Assembly (NCBI GenBank): GCA_037074615.1
Contig: CM073518.1
Location: 13,220,501 to 13,284,500 of the forward strand
From: Leucaena leucocephala
Taxonomy: Eukaryota; Streptophyta; Magnoliopsida; Fabales; Fabaceae
Length of the DNA: 64,000 nt
Direction of reading: 5' to 3'
Positions within the stretch are counted from its first letter, which is position 1. The number at the start of each line of letters is the position of its first letter. The position numbers and the translations under genes are program-made. The notes under the pieces are model-generated. The model ran no database searches. It was not told the origin of the DNA and saw only the letters and a program-made list of their open reading frames with translations. Below are positions 1-10,921 of this stretch, piece after piece.

Positions 1-147
1 AGCAAATTAGTTAATAATATGAAATTGGACAAGTGGGAATTTAAATGATGTGATTTTAGTGCTTAATTGGATAAATAATCTATTAAATGTCCATTTCAGG
101 TCAACATAGCAATCAATCAGCAAAGTGGAGCGTCTCTGTGGAATTAA

Positions 148-251
148 GTCGCGACCTTATTGATTCACCGTCGCGACCGAACTTCAATCAGCAAAGAAGA
201 AGCGCTCTCTGTAAATATTAGTCGCGACCTGATGTATATAAGGGTCGCGAC
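148..251. repeat. GTCGCGAC array, two pairs
   Basis: Four perfect copies of the palindrome GTCGCGAC start at 148, 170, 221 and 244. The first pair is spaced 22 bp, the pairs are 51 bp apart, and each pair is preceded by a CTCTGT-like word. This is the same architecture as the copia LTR arrays near 39.5, 46.6 and 49.6 kb. Confidence 0.9.
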
Positions 252-1224
252 CAAACTTCAAATTCAGGAATCAATCAGCGAATGACAGAAGGGACAGCTG
301 GACATAAAGGAGATTTAAGCATGGGATGGATTGCATAGCTAGACTTAACCGATTGCAAGTGGGAGATTAAACATGTGCAGCAACAGAAATGAACTCCACA
401 CATCTGGCACTGTTCACGCGCGCATTGTACACATCAGAATGAGCAAGTTGCCAACAGCAAGTGGGAAGTATGTGCTGAACAGAATACCAGAGCATGTGCT
501 GAACAGAATACCAGATCATGTGCTGACAGCTGGAGCACATCTGGACAACTCCATTGACTCACTCGTGCATTTCAGACTTCTCCTTATATCACACATTCTG
601 TACAGCATTGGTGATCACTCATCACCTGGACATATCCATTCACGCAGACTTCATCCATTCCAACACACATATCCATTTCACACTTCTCTCATTCCATTCA
701 TAGCACAACTCACGCACACCATCTCTCTTCTCCTCCATTCTCATTCCCTTTCTGCAATCTTGCTCTGTTCTAGTCAATAGAAACAGAGAAAGGTTCTGCA
801 GCTCATCATCTTCATTTTCTTCTTCCATTTCCACAAGACTACTGCTCCTGTACCGATGTTTGCTGCTGGAATTCAGATAGCAATGCAAGGCTGAGCTGCT
901 GTGCTTCCTTGGAGATGACACCGGACTAGAATCTTAGAGCTGAAACAGGGAGTGTCATTGAGTCTTTAATTCAGATGTACTTGTATCGAGTTGATATGTT
1001 TACTTCTGGTTTATTGATTCAATTAGAGTAATAGATGACAAGGAATTAGGAACCGAGTTGGATTCTTTCTTCTTACATTAATGATCATTTGATTAATATT
1101 CATATTCTATTATCTCTAAATTGGACAATTCTTATTCTCTATTAATGTCTGCGAGTTGTAGTGTTAATTGAGATTCAGCTAGCGAGTTGTTAGCTAACCT
1201 ATTCTAGTTCAATTGATTAACTCT

Positions 1225-1806
1225 TGATATTCTGAGGATAATGAAGGTAAGGCAATCTCCAAGGGAACACACTTGTCATTATTCATTCATCTCATCATCT
1301 TAATCACATAAAACCAGAAACAATAGCATAGACTTTACATTCAGTCCTTAGTTGATAGTTCAAAACACAACTCATCTGCTTAACTTGTTAAATTGTGGCT
1401 CAATAGATTAATTAGGAACTCTAACATTCAGTAGCTCCTTGTGATCCGACCTAGGTTAGCCTCCACTTACTATTGGTTAGCTTAGTTTTGTTTGATAATT
1501 AGAAACGACAGTTATCAATATTCTGTGGATAATGAAGGTAAGGTAATCTCCAAGGGAACACACTTGTCATTCATTCATTTCATCATCATAAACACATAAA
1601 ATCATAAACAGTAGTATAGAATTTACATTCAGTTTTATTCAATCATCTCATCACACAATCATCTCTTTAACTTGTTAATTTGTGGCTCATTCGATTAATT
1701 AGGAACTTAGCAATCCATTTAGGCTCCTTGTGAATCGACCTAGGTTAGCCTCCACTTTACTATTGGTTAGCTTAGTTTCGTTTGATAATTAAAATGACAG
1801 GTATCA
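1225..1806 (+). repeat. Tandem duplication, about 290 bp x 2
   Basis: The block containing 'ataatgaaggtaagg' at about 1238 recurs 291 bp downstream at about 1529. Both copies end with the 'gacctaggttagcctccact' stretch and a 'gtttgataatta' tail. The copies differ by scattered substitutions and small indels, so the duplication is old. Confidence 0.85.
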
Positions 1807-1860
1807 AAGGTCTGGAGATGGCAGTGTGGACATTCACCTGTGAAGCCATGAAACTTAGGC

Positions 1861-2560
1861 AAATTAGCTAATAAAGCACCTTTAATTTCAAAATTGAAAA
1901 TATTGTATAAAAGCCATAAGGATCATAGTTCACATTAGAATGATTGATTACCCTTATGCTCCTTTCATCTTCCATATTATCATTCCCATTATAATTCAAA
2001 AAGTCACTAGGCTAAAGTCTCAGACTTCTAGGCATACACAATAGCAAAAGAAATCACACAAATAACCCAAGTAAAAACTGGGCAGAAAGGTTCGTCATGA
2101 CTAGGAAGAGTTTCATCGCGACTAGCAAATCACAAAGAGCAGGAATAGTTACCAGAATTTGAAGTTTCGTCATGACTAGCCAATCACAGAGTAGAAACAG
2201 TGAGCAAAATTTGAAGTTTGTCGTGACTAGGAGTAACATCATCACGACTAAATGCTTGCAGAACAAAAAGCATAACACCAATTAAAATAGACACCTCAAC
2301 ACAAATGAAGTGATCAAATTCCTAACTTGAAATTCAATCTATGGTAGCAATCTATGTCCACAAGTCAAATCAAGTGCAAGAAAGACATCAATACACGCAG
2401 TTGAAATCAAATCCAAGTGAAATGCATGCTGCAAATGCAAACAAAAAGGAAATAAAATGTTTAGTGGGTTTTCTTGAAAATTTGCATGCTATGACAATGC
2501 AAACTAAACAACAGCTCACAAAGTTGACCCAAGAGTCAACAATAAAGTGAACAACCAATT
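1861..2560. repeat. Non-coding repeat with decayed GTCGCGAC array
   Basis: No gene is recognisable. Decayed palindromes start at 2094 (gtcatgac), 2115 (atcgcgac), 2169 (gtcatgac), 2220 (gtcgtgac) and 2241 (atcacgac). The 2169 to 2220 distance is 51 bp and the pair distances are 21 bp. All changes from GTCGCGAC are C-to-T or G-to-A, as expected for decayed methylated cytosines. The short open frame at 2341-2550 has no recognisable domain. Confidence 0.5.
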
Positions 2561-3515
2561 GCTAAGAACCAATTACTGGCTTCCGGCAATAGCAACCTGA
2601 TGATAAACCTTTTTATGCCTTAGCGATGGGGGTTTTCAATCAAGAATTTATAATTTTCAAGGATTGTAATTACAACCTAGGATCCTCTCTAAGGAGCTTT
2701 TATTCAATTCCAAACTAAATTGGTGTCAAAAGCAAAGTAAATCATGGTTTTTTCAAAAGATTGAGTTCATGAGATTGAATTAAAAGTAAAGTGCAAAACG
2801 TAAATATTTTTTATGATTTAAATCAAGCAATTTTTGGAGAATGATTTCAGTTGTAAAAATGAATTGATATGAATAGACTTTGATGAGTGAAGTTAGCTTT
2901 CCTTGTTCTTTTCAAAAGGTGGAATATAGATTTTTAGATTGGAAGGAGATGGGATGGAGAGGAAATGACAAGATGAAGCTTGAATCTACTTCCCCAGATC
3001 CACAATTGCCTATTTTTGTCTCTCCCCTCTAGGTTTGAAAGCTAGTTTTGCCCTAAAAGGCAAAAATGCACAGCTTTGGTAAGTCATGTCATGCGTCATT
3101 CATTGCCATGAATAAAGATCTAGTCAGGATGGACAAAAATTTCCTTTAGTCATGACTAACACGGACTAGTCACGACAAACTGCTACAATGATGACTTCTA
3201 ACTTTTGATTAGAGCTCCTCTCATTTCAACTTTCTTTCCTTGCTTCCTTGATCTCTGATTCCTGGCTTATCTTGTCTTGAAGCCTTGCTATTCCTCCTTG
3301 TGCCTACAATAACAATCAATTCTCATCATATCATCTCTTAAAAAGATCAAAGCACAAGAAAAGTAAGTGTAATTCATCATTTACCACCAATTTTCAAGAC
3401 TCAAGAACAAAAACCATAATTATAATTAATGCAAGATATATGTGTAAAGTTAATGGGAAAACATACAAAATCTCCTCATTTTGATATATGAAATGAAGTA
3501 CAAATATGGACTCAT
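2560..3515 (-). repeat. LTR of family L, minus orientation
   Basis: Read on the minus strand, this begins at 3515 with a GATGAGTCCATATTTGTACTTC-like start. It continues through a 'gtaggcacaaggagga' block near 3300, which matches the LTRs starting at 13945 and 16210 on the plus strand, and runs to an end around 2640-2700 that resembles the ends of those LTRs. One palindrome pair lies at 3149 (gtcatgac) and 3169 (gtcacgac). It abuts the integrase fragment that starts at 3517. The left boundary is approximate. Confidence 0.6.
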
Positions 3516-3516
3516 C

Positions 3517-4557
3517 TAGGTCATTTTGGGGGAAAGAGGACCGCTAGGAAAATCTTAGACTCTGGTTTCTACTAGCCTAGTCTATTTAAAGATGCTCAAG
3601 AATTTTGCAAGGCATGTGATAAATGTCAGAGATTTAGGGGAATTAGCAAGAACATGAGATGCCACAACATCCAATCATTTTCTGTGAGGTTTTTGATGTT
3701 TGGCGAATTGATTTTATGGGACCATTTCCACCCTCTAATTGGTTCACTTATATCCTCCTTGTAGTGGATTATGTTTCTAGGTGGGTAGAGGCCATTCCAA
3801 CTAGGAAAGATGACGCCCAAACGGTGTCCAATTTTCTTAAGTCTCATATCTTTAGTAGGTTTGGTACAACAAAGGCATTGATTAGTGATAGGGCACCTAT
3901 TTCTGTAACAAATTACAATATAATTTGTTAGCAAAATATGGTGTGAACCATAAAGTTTCTTCTTCCTATCACCCTCAGACAAACGGACTTGCTGAACTTT
4001 CCAACCGAGAGATAAAGAGTATTTTGGAGAAGATTGTGAAGCCTTCCAACAAAGCTTGGAGTTCCAAACTTAATGATGCATTATGGGCCTACTGCACAGC
4101 TTGCAAATCCCTAATTGGCATGTCTCCTTATCGAGTTGTTTACGATAAAGCATGCCATATTCTGGTAGAACTTGAGCATAAGACCTATTGGGTGATCAAG
4201 ATGTGCAATGTTGATTTTGAAGAAGAAAGTTTTCAGAGAATGCTGCAAGTTCAGGAATTAGAAGAAATGAGGTTTGATGCATTCCACAGTTCTGAAATTT
4301 ACAAGACCTAGACCAAGCTTATTCATGATTCTAATATCCTGAGGAAAAAGTTCACTGTAGGGGACAGAGTACTGAGATATCAAGCTTGATTCAAGTTCAA
4401 ACATGGTAAATTCAACATCACTTAGGATGGACTGTTTGTGGTGACCAAGGTTCATGACTTTGGCATGATGGAGCTCAAGAAAGAATCTTCTGGGAAGCTT
4501 TTTCAAGCCAATGGTTATCGCTTGAAGTTGTATGAAGAACCAGAAAACCCTTCTTGA
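3517..4557 (+). pseudogene. Ty3 (Athila/Tat-like) integrase fragment
   Basis: Retrotransposon integrase remnant. An HHCC-type zinc-binding start (HFGGKRTARKIL, then CKACDKCQR) runs from 3517 to about 3640. The catalytic core follows with FDVWRIDFMGPFPP (first Asp) and ALISDR (second Asp), then YHPQTNGLAELSNREIKSIL (Glu), and the usual GMSPYRVVYDKACHI region. The reading frame changes near 3650 and again at 3925, and the gypsy-typical end after RLKLYEEPENPS stops at 4555. The reverse transcriptase and everything upstream are missing because the L-family LTR abuts the zinc finger. The order and wording of motifs fit the Athila/Tat group. It is a dead fragment. Confidence 0.85.
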
Positions 4558-5987
4558 GGCCAAATCATCCCTTTCCTTACTCTTCAAACTTTTGCTTCTC
4601 CCTTATTCCAAAGGTGATGTGTTGTGCTCCAATCTTAAATTGGACTTCAAAACTTCCACCTTTGCTTTTTGTTTCTTTTTCTCTATTGGGAGTTTTAGTG
4701 AGTTAAGTATGTGACTACAGATTGCCTTGTGGACAATACAATGAGTAAGTGTGGGGGAGATATTTGGTGTTGGTAATTTTTGGAGTTAATAATTTGAATT
4801 GTGGGTTGATTGGTGCTTTGACTTGTGTTGCATGCAATTAGGCCATGTTGAGACCTTATTCTTCAATCTTCCATCATTTACATAGTGTTTGTGTGTGGTA
4901 TAAGTGATTAATTAGGATGGATTGCTAAGTTCAAGTATATGATTTCATTGCTTGATTGATTTGTGGGCCTGTTTTCTATTTGGGAGCTTTCTGTGACTTT
5001 CGTCGTGACAACTGTCTATTCTTGTCACGACAAAATGCCCATTAACTATCAGGAATTTTGAATTTCCTGTCAAATGACCAATCTACACCAATTTTTTTGT
5101 TATCCTAATTAATGACATTTCGGTCTAATCTTCAATTTCTTGACCCAATTTGGTCATTTTCACCTTTCATTTTTCTTCCTCTCCTTTTTTGTCGTGCACT
5201 CATCGTGGTTCTCCCTCTGCGTTTTGCTTTCAATCCCTTGGAGAGTGCAGAAATCTCCTTCCATTCCCTAGATCTGATTCTTGCGAGAAGTTTCTCAAAT
5301 ATTTGTGTCTATTCTTCCTTTCTCTCGCTCTATTCCCTGCAAATCTCACCCTTTGTTTTTTAGTTTAATAGGTAAATCAAGTTTAGTTCATTGTGGTTTC
5401 AATTTTTGGTTAGTTAGTTGTTGTTTCTTTTAGAAATTATATAGATTAGGGATAGGAGTTTTGGGTGAGAAAAAGGGGATTGTTGCATGATGAGTAATTG
5501 GAAACTCTTTTGAATGGGTTTTGTTTTCTGAAATCAAGCTTTGAATGTGAATGATTTCTTGATCTTTTAGACATTGAAAATTAGAAATTCATGATTTATG
5601 AAAGGTTTGCTAAATGATAACTATGATTTTTGAGCATGAAACTGAAATTTATGGGGTTGGAATCATGACTTTCATTGTGCTTGTTGTGCTATTCTTTGAG
5701 TTTCTGGGAACGACTGTTCTGTTCCTTTTCGTCGCAACAAAGCAGTCTCCTCGTCGCCACAAATGGTAACAGAAGAGTTAAAAATTGCATTCTCTAATTA
5801 AGTTACTAAGTGAGGTTTAGGGATTTTAGACTTATTTTTTTTCTTTTTATTAGGATAAGTAGGATTTTTTGTGAATATTTTCTTGTTTATTTTCTGTGTT
5901 TTTTTGTTTTTAAGTTTGATAGCAATGGCCTTCCTCCAAGGCCTAAGCAAAAGAAGATGTGAGATCCTCCCATACAAGGAAAAAAAC
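4558..5987 (+). mobile_element. 3' non-coding region of the Athila/Tat-like element
   Basis: Follows the integrase stop. A purine tract of the 'gtgtgggggaga' type lies at 4749-4760; a similar tract lies at 12295-12309 in the other Athila-like remnant. GTCGCGAC-derived pairs lie at 5002/5024 and 5731/5753, both exactly 22 bp apart. Around 5925-5980 an open stretch could be the start of an env-like frame. The region ends abruptly at 5988, where repeat Q begins. Confidence 0.5.
5002..5031 (+). repeat. GTCGCGAC-derived inverted pair
   Basis: The site at 5002 is gtcgtgac and the site at 5024 is gtcacgac. Neither is the consensus, but they are exact reverse complements of one another, so an 8-bp stem with a 14-nt loop is kept. 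Confidence 0.8.
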
Positions 5988-7746
5988 TGTTAGAATAGCA
6001 GTTTCACTCAAGAGGGGAGGTGAATTAAGTAATATTAGAAATTTTAAACTTGAATTAAAAAATAGAGATTGAGTTAAGAGGGATATTACCGAACAGTGAG
6101 GAAGCAGATAAAGAAGAAAATGAACAAAGAGTTTATCCGGTTCAGCCTAACCACTTGACCTACTTCCATTCCTCAAAACTCCTCTGAGTATTCCATTATT
6201 CTCCAAGATTCACAAGGCTCTTGGGGCCTCAGTACATGAACAAGAGATAACCTCTCTCACTCCCCTTACTTCCAGTAAGGTTACAATCTACCAACTTAAG
6301 AGACACACTCTTGAGTATCTCAGATGAAAGAATAAAAGGTTTATTAGTCTCTATCTCAAACAGAGTGATCATGATAAATACTAAAGATCAAAGCTACTCT
6401 GCTCAGAAAATGAAAAAAAAGAGTAGAACAGAGTATGAAAATAAATGCAGAACATTAACAATCAATGCTTAATAAATAATCATTCGTTGTTCTCTGTCTT
6501 TTGCATTTATTGTGGTTTCTTTTGTAGTTGAGTCTGAAGATCAATTTGTTGAGTAGCTGTTGGACTCATTGCAATAGCCATTGGAGAATAGAGCCGTTGG
6601 TGTGTGATAGTTGAAGATTTAATGTATCTGACACAATTTTACTTTTTGTTGATTTTCTTCATTTGATAGTATTTCTGCCTACAATTGATCTTGAAATATA
6701 TTGTATAATAATATAATAAATGTTTAAGAAAAGATCAATTAGTTTCCAGTATTTTGGATTAAAAGAGCAAAGTCTGATTTGAAAATTATATTGAAAAATA
6801 GATAGATTTATTGAAGTGTTTATCGAAAAATATTCTTATCGAAAAGATCTTCGATAAACATTCAAACAATGAGTATTCAAATCAAATAAACTCTTATAAA
6901 ATAATACTTCAAAAACCAGCCTTATTGAAATGCCCTTCGAAAAATAGACTTTTAGTTACAATGGCATGATTCGGGCTTATTGAAATATTTATCAAGAAGA
7001 AGTCTATTCAAAATATTTATTTCATAGACCAGAAAAGGTCAATTATCGAAGTGTTCTTCTATAAGCCTACTTATCGAATAAATATTCGATAAGATCTTGA
7101 TATTTCATAACAATGATCTATATGGGACTTACTTTAATTTTGTAATCTTTTATAACAAATGCTATGTAATACATTTTCAAATCAAGATTTTATAAGATCA
7201 TTTTCTAAAGTAATCATAAGATCATTGTTCAAAGTAATTACAGATATAAATATTGCTTAACTGGAAACTGGTTTTAGAAACTGGTTTAAAAACTAAAACT
7301 TTTCTACTTATCGAAGTGCTTATCAATACACTACCTTATCAATTAATGATTCAATAAATGTCATTTAGAAATTGATTTCATAAATGGAGTTTGTTCTTAT
7401 TTATCGAAGAGCTTAACGAAAAACACACTTATAGAAACAGAATTCGTAAACTAAATTTTGTTCTTGTTTATCAAAGGGTTTATCGTTAAACACCCTTATC
7501 GATAAATGTTTCGATAACTTCTTTTTAAAAACTGATTTCACAAACTGAATTTTGTCCTTATTTATTGGAGGGCATATCAATAAACACCCTTATTGATAAG
7601 TTTATTAAAAAATAAGCTTTCTAAATCAGAATTGAACATTTAATAAATTTGATATCATCAAAATATGGAGTCTAACACAAATAATTGAGAATTTGAACAC
7701 TAGAACTTAGCTCCAAGAGAGAGAATATTCTCAAACTAGTAGATAT
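5988..7746. repeat. Repeat Q: LTR-like sequence with phased TTATCGA array
   Basis: Starts TGTTAGAATAGCAG at 5988, a TG-start LTR-like beginning followed by a 'caagaggggaggtgaatt' stretch. It has no coding capacity. From 6811 to 7612 it holds at least eight modules built from TTATCGA / TCGATAA half-sites. Within a module the four cores sit at 0, 12, 28 and 40 bp. It is interrupted or bounded at 7742-7746 by the target duplication of the copia derivative at 7747. I could not assign a family or find the other end. Confidence 0.5.
6811..7612. repeat. Phased TCGA-core array (12-16-12 spacing)
   Basis: Module starts (first TCGA-like core) are at 6811, 6925, 6980, 7046, 7311, 7404, 7471 and 7565. 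Cores in the best modules: 6811/6823/6839/6851, 7046/7058/7074/7086, 7311/7323/7339/7351, 7404/7416/7432/7444, 7471/7483/7499/7511 and 7565/7577/7593/7605. The spacing is 12-16-12 in each. The sequence between cores varies more than the spacing does. Confidence 0.85.
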
Positions 7747-8112
7747 TGTAGGGAATTGGAAGACACGCAGCGGAAATTAACTTTAAAAATCTTTTCCATT
7801 CCCTGCCAGGATCTACCAAATGTGTTTAAGTCAAGTAGAAAGAAGTGTTGCCTTCGGTATTCGAACTATGGTCGCGACCACCGTATCCACTCGTCGCGAC
7901 TTGTCATCTCTGGAGTTTTCAGTCGCGACGTCCTCAACTTCTCGTCGCGATGGGTAGTCTCTTTTCGATTTTCTGACATTCAGGATGCCTATATGGTCTC
8001 GACCTGAGCGTTTCTGGAGTTATCAGTGTGATGTTCACAGCTTCTCTTTGTGACTAGTGGTCTATTTTCGATCGCAAGAAGTCGACGACTCATATCGGCT
8101 TCCTCTAATGCC
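7747..8112 (-). repeat. Truncated 3' LTR of D, with GTCGCGAC array
   Basis: Matches the terminal 365 bp of the copia LTR (element 3' end). Palindrome sites at 7871, 7893, 7922 and 7944 give spacings of 22, 29 and 22. Confidence 0.85.
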
Positions 8113-9141
8113 TCAAATGTAACTCTTAGATGTTCATGGGATTCCATCATCATATGATCCGGCATGTTTTAATACCATCTAATGCCTTGAGACCCAAAAC
8201 TATTTTGATAATTTCAATTAAGTCAAACAATAACAAACATATGTAAGTAGCACCATTACTCTTTGCTTATCTTTCCAAGATAACTGAAATGCACCCACTT
8301 TGGTGGAGCCTACAAGTGAGCGATCGAGATTTTGACAAGTGTTCATAAATTGACGGCATTATGACTTAAGATTTCATTTAGAGGGCTTAATTAACTATCT
8401 GATTTACAAGAATGAATGTGTCTCGGTTGTATCTCATACAAGTAATATGCATATCGAACATACATGCAGTGATATAATCATAAGATGCATAATTTTAAAC
8501 ATGATACAATATGGCTCATCTATTCTAAGTCCCCTCAAGCCAATGAGAGGAGCTCTCTGATAAGAAAAATAAAGAAAACTCATTTTAACATTCGAGGGGA
8601 GTGAGATGAGAAGAGAAGATGCATCGAGAGCAAATAGAGGAAGGCACGACACGTAGGCCGTATTTGGAAAAATTACAACACTTATAATTTAGAGCCATAT
8701 TGTTCATCATACCCGAATATTCAAGAATCAAAATTCATATTATGTGAAGGGCAATAAATATTTTAAAATATTCATATATCAGGAAAGACAATATATGTTA
8801 CGATTATATTGCGCTATGACCAGGTAGCCACGGCAGTCCCACTAGCCGGTTAGCGGGTGGGGTCTGGGGGCAGCGCCCCAAGAATTTGTTTTTTGATAAA
8901 TAATCAAGAAACTTAATTCAGTTTCCTTAGATCCCCATCAATATTAATTGATTAAATCAATTAACATACACCACCGATTTCAGTTTCCTTTCGGATTCTT
9001 ATGTCATACATAAAATAAATTTCCTATATGTCATACATAATTCAAATGTTATTATATGATCGGCTAAGAAGTCTAACATACATCACATGTATCAACAATC
9101 AAACCTAACTTAAACACAAAACGGCATGCCTCTGATACCAC
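8113..9141 (-). other. Leader of D with conserved GC-rich hairpins and PBS
   Basis: Collinear with the leader of T (about 45430-46472). On the minus strand the 8840-8880 stretch can form two adjacent stems, GGGGC-GCT-GCCCC and CCGCTA-N5-TAGTGG. The corresponding stretch in T has CCGCTA paired with TAGCGG, so the stem survives a base change through a G-U pair. The primer binding site is at 9131-9140. The stems are candidates for a packaging or dimerisation signal; that is inference. Confidence 0.7.
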
Positions 9142-10916
9142 TGTAGGGAATTGGAAGACACGCAGCGGAAATTAACTTTAAAATTTTTTTTCATTCCCTG
9201 CCAAGATCTACCGAACTTGTTTAAGTCAAGTAGAAAGAAGTGTTACCTTTCAGTATTCGAACTATGGTCGCAACCTCTGTTTCTACTCGTCGCGACTTGC
9301 TGGCTCTGGAGTTTTCAGTAGCGATGTCCTCAACTTCTCGTCGCGACGAGCAGTCTCTTTTCAATTTTTTGACATTCAGTATACTTATATGGTCGCGACC
9401 TGAGCGTTTCTGGAGTTATCAGATGCGACGTTCACAGCTTCTCTTCGCAGCTGGTGGTTTATTTTTGATCGCAAGAAGTCGACGACTTATATCGGCTTCC
9501 TCTACTGGTATCCACACGAACGACGTGATAGCCCCTCTTGTCTCTCCAAGGCTTTCTCAAGAATTCGTCCTTACCATCTCTATTTTGGCAATTTCTTATC
9601 TGTAAACCTTTTGCACCCTCCTTGTTCCCTCTTGTCAAAATCCTTAGCCCCTAATGTCAAATATATAGGATACTATCGGTGTTCTGACTTAGTCCGATTT
9701 CAGAATTAATCTTATATTAATTTTGAAAGTAATACAATATCATAAATTGCATAATTTGATAAGAAACTAATTAAATAAATATAGTTTACATTAAATCTGT
9801 CCCACAGATTTAATTCACCTATTCATTTAATTTAAAATAAAGATAAGACAGAATTATATTTGATTTATTCTCATAAATCAAATTTGAGATATCATATCAA
9901 TTTGAATTTTAAATTCAAAAGTGATAGAGATTTAATTTATCCTTATAAATTAAATCTTGCAAATATCTCTTATATTATATATAATATATATACGAATTTA
10001 TATATATATATATAAATATACACATCCACCCTAGATTATTCACTGAATCTGGATATATTTTAGATTTAATGAATCTAGACATATTGGGCTATTTTGTGTG
10101 CGACCCTGTAGGCCCATATAAAGTTGGCAGTGGGCCAGTTACTATACTGACCCACAAGTCGTAAGCGGTCTCTAGCAAGACATCACGACTACCCAAATCA
10201 TATGGGGATTGATGATCGATGTTACCTTTCATACAATCATATCATGTCCCTTTTGTCACACGATATTTTGGTCATGGATGAGACATGTAGAACGTCATCC
10301 TCCTGTTCCTGACTGTTACTTTCTCGATCCCTGAGTAGTCTGACTATAGAAATGGAACTACCTTTCCATTACAGTTTGGCCATACATTTCTCAGACTCAC
10401 TCATGAGGGGCCCAGTAATATCTCTCTACGAATGTGAGGGACAAATTCCATCTTGACCATTCACATTCCTCTGCATGAGAAATCACCAAGCTCGAACATA
10501 GTCTTTATGATCACTCGGTCAAAATTGACTTTTGACTAGGTCAAAGTTGAGCATTTGTCATGTAGGAATCCATGATGATCTCAGGTCAAAGGGCATAGTG
10601 ATATGGTTTGTATATGAGAGAAACTTATGACTTAACCCATGCAGCTCTCTCATAGTGGGTCGGTCCAAGACTTTATACTCTTACATGTGCCTATGACTTT
10701 GATTTATATCTCTATACATCTTTAAAGTCATACTGGTCTTATTTCATCTCTGCTCCCGCATAGATGACCGACTAGGGACATTTAGGATAAGATCATGAGT
10801 TATCCAAGGATGGTCATCACAGTAAACTGCAAATAATGTGATAACATAATTTAAAAATTCATAAATCAACAATATTCATAATACAATGATTGGCCCCTAG
10901 GGCACAATATCCAACA
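9142..10916 (-). repeat. Complete 5' LTR of D
   Basis: 1775 bp, TG...CA ends, same family as the LTRs of T. Array sites at 9267, 9289, 9318 and 9340 (22, 29, 22). It includes an AT-dinucleotide-rich stretch at about 9970-10025. Open frames within it are by-products of the repeat. Confidence 0.9.
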
Positions 10917-10921
10917 GATAT

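Larger units (their letters stand above)
1..1860 (+). repeat. Degenerate Ty3-type LTR (Athila/Tat-like), left part cut by window edge
   Basis: Non-coding repeat DNA. It carries four GTCGCGAC palindromes starting at 148, 170, 221 and 244 (spacings 22, 51, 23). From about 1225 to 1805 the sequence is a direct tandem duplication with a period of about 290 bp. The last part of each copy (around 1435-1480 and 1730-1775) reads like the end of the LTR family seen at 15360 and 17630, with a 'gctccttgtgaatcgacc'-type stretch. I see no credible gene; the open frames here are low-complexity. The plus orientation is inferred from that shared LTR end. Family assignment is inference. Confidence 0.5.
7747..10916 (-). 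mobile_element. Copia deletion derivative (element D), TSD GATAT
   Basis: A minus-strand member of the same family as T (39410-48330). The 5-bp direct repeat GATAT flanks it at 7742-7746 and 10917-10921. The right LTR is complete (9142-10916, TGTTGGATATTG... to ...CCCTACA in element sense). To its left come the tRNA-Met-type primer site (tctgatacca, 9131-9140) and about 1 kb of leader. At about 8107-8113 the leader joins directly to the last 365 bp of the other LTR (7747-8112). All of gag-pol and most of one LTR are therefore gone in one deletion. It could move only if another element supplied the proteins, and with a truncated 3' LTR even that is doubtful. Confidence 0.9.

Noticed and set aside
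373..780. 135-codon plus-strand frame
   Set aside because: Ser/His/Leu-rich, low complexity, in LTR DNA; a short internal repeat (ctgaacagaataccaga) lengthens it by chance.
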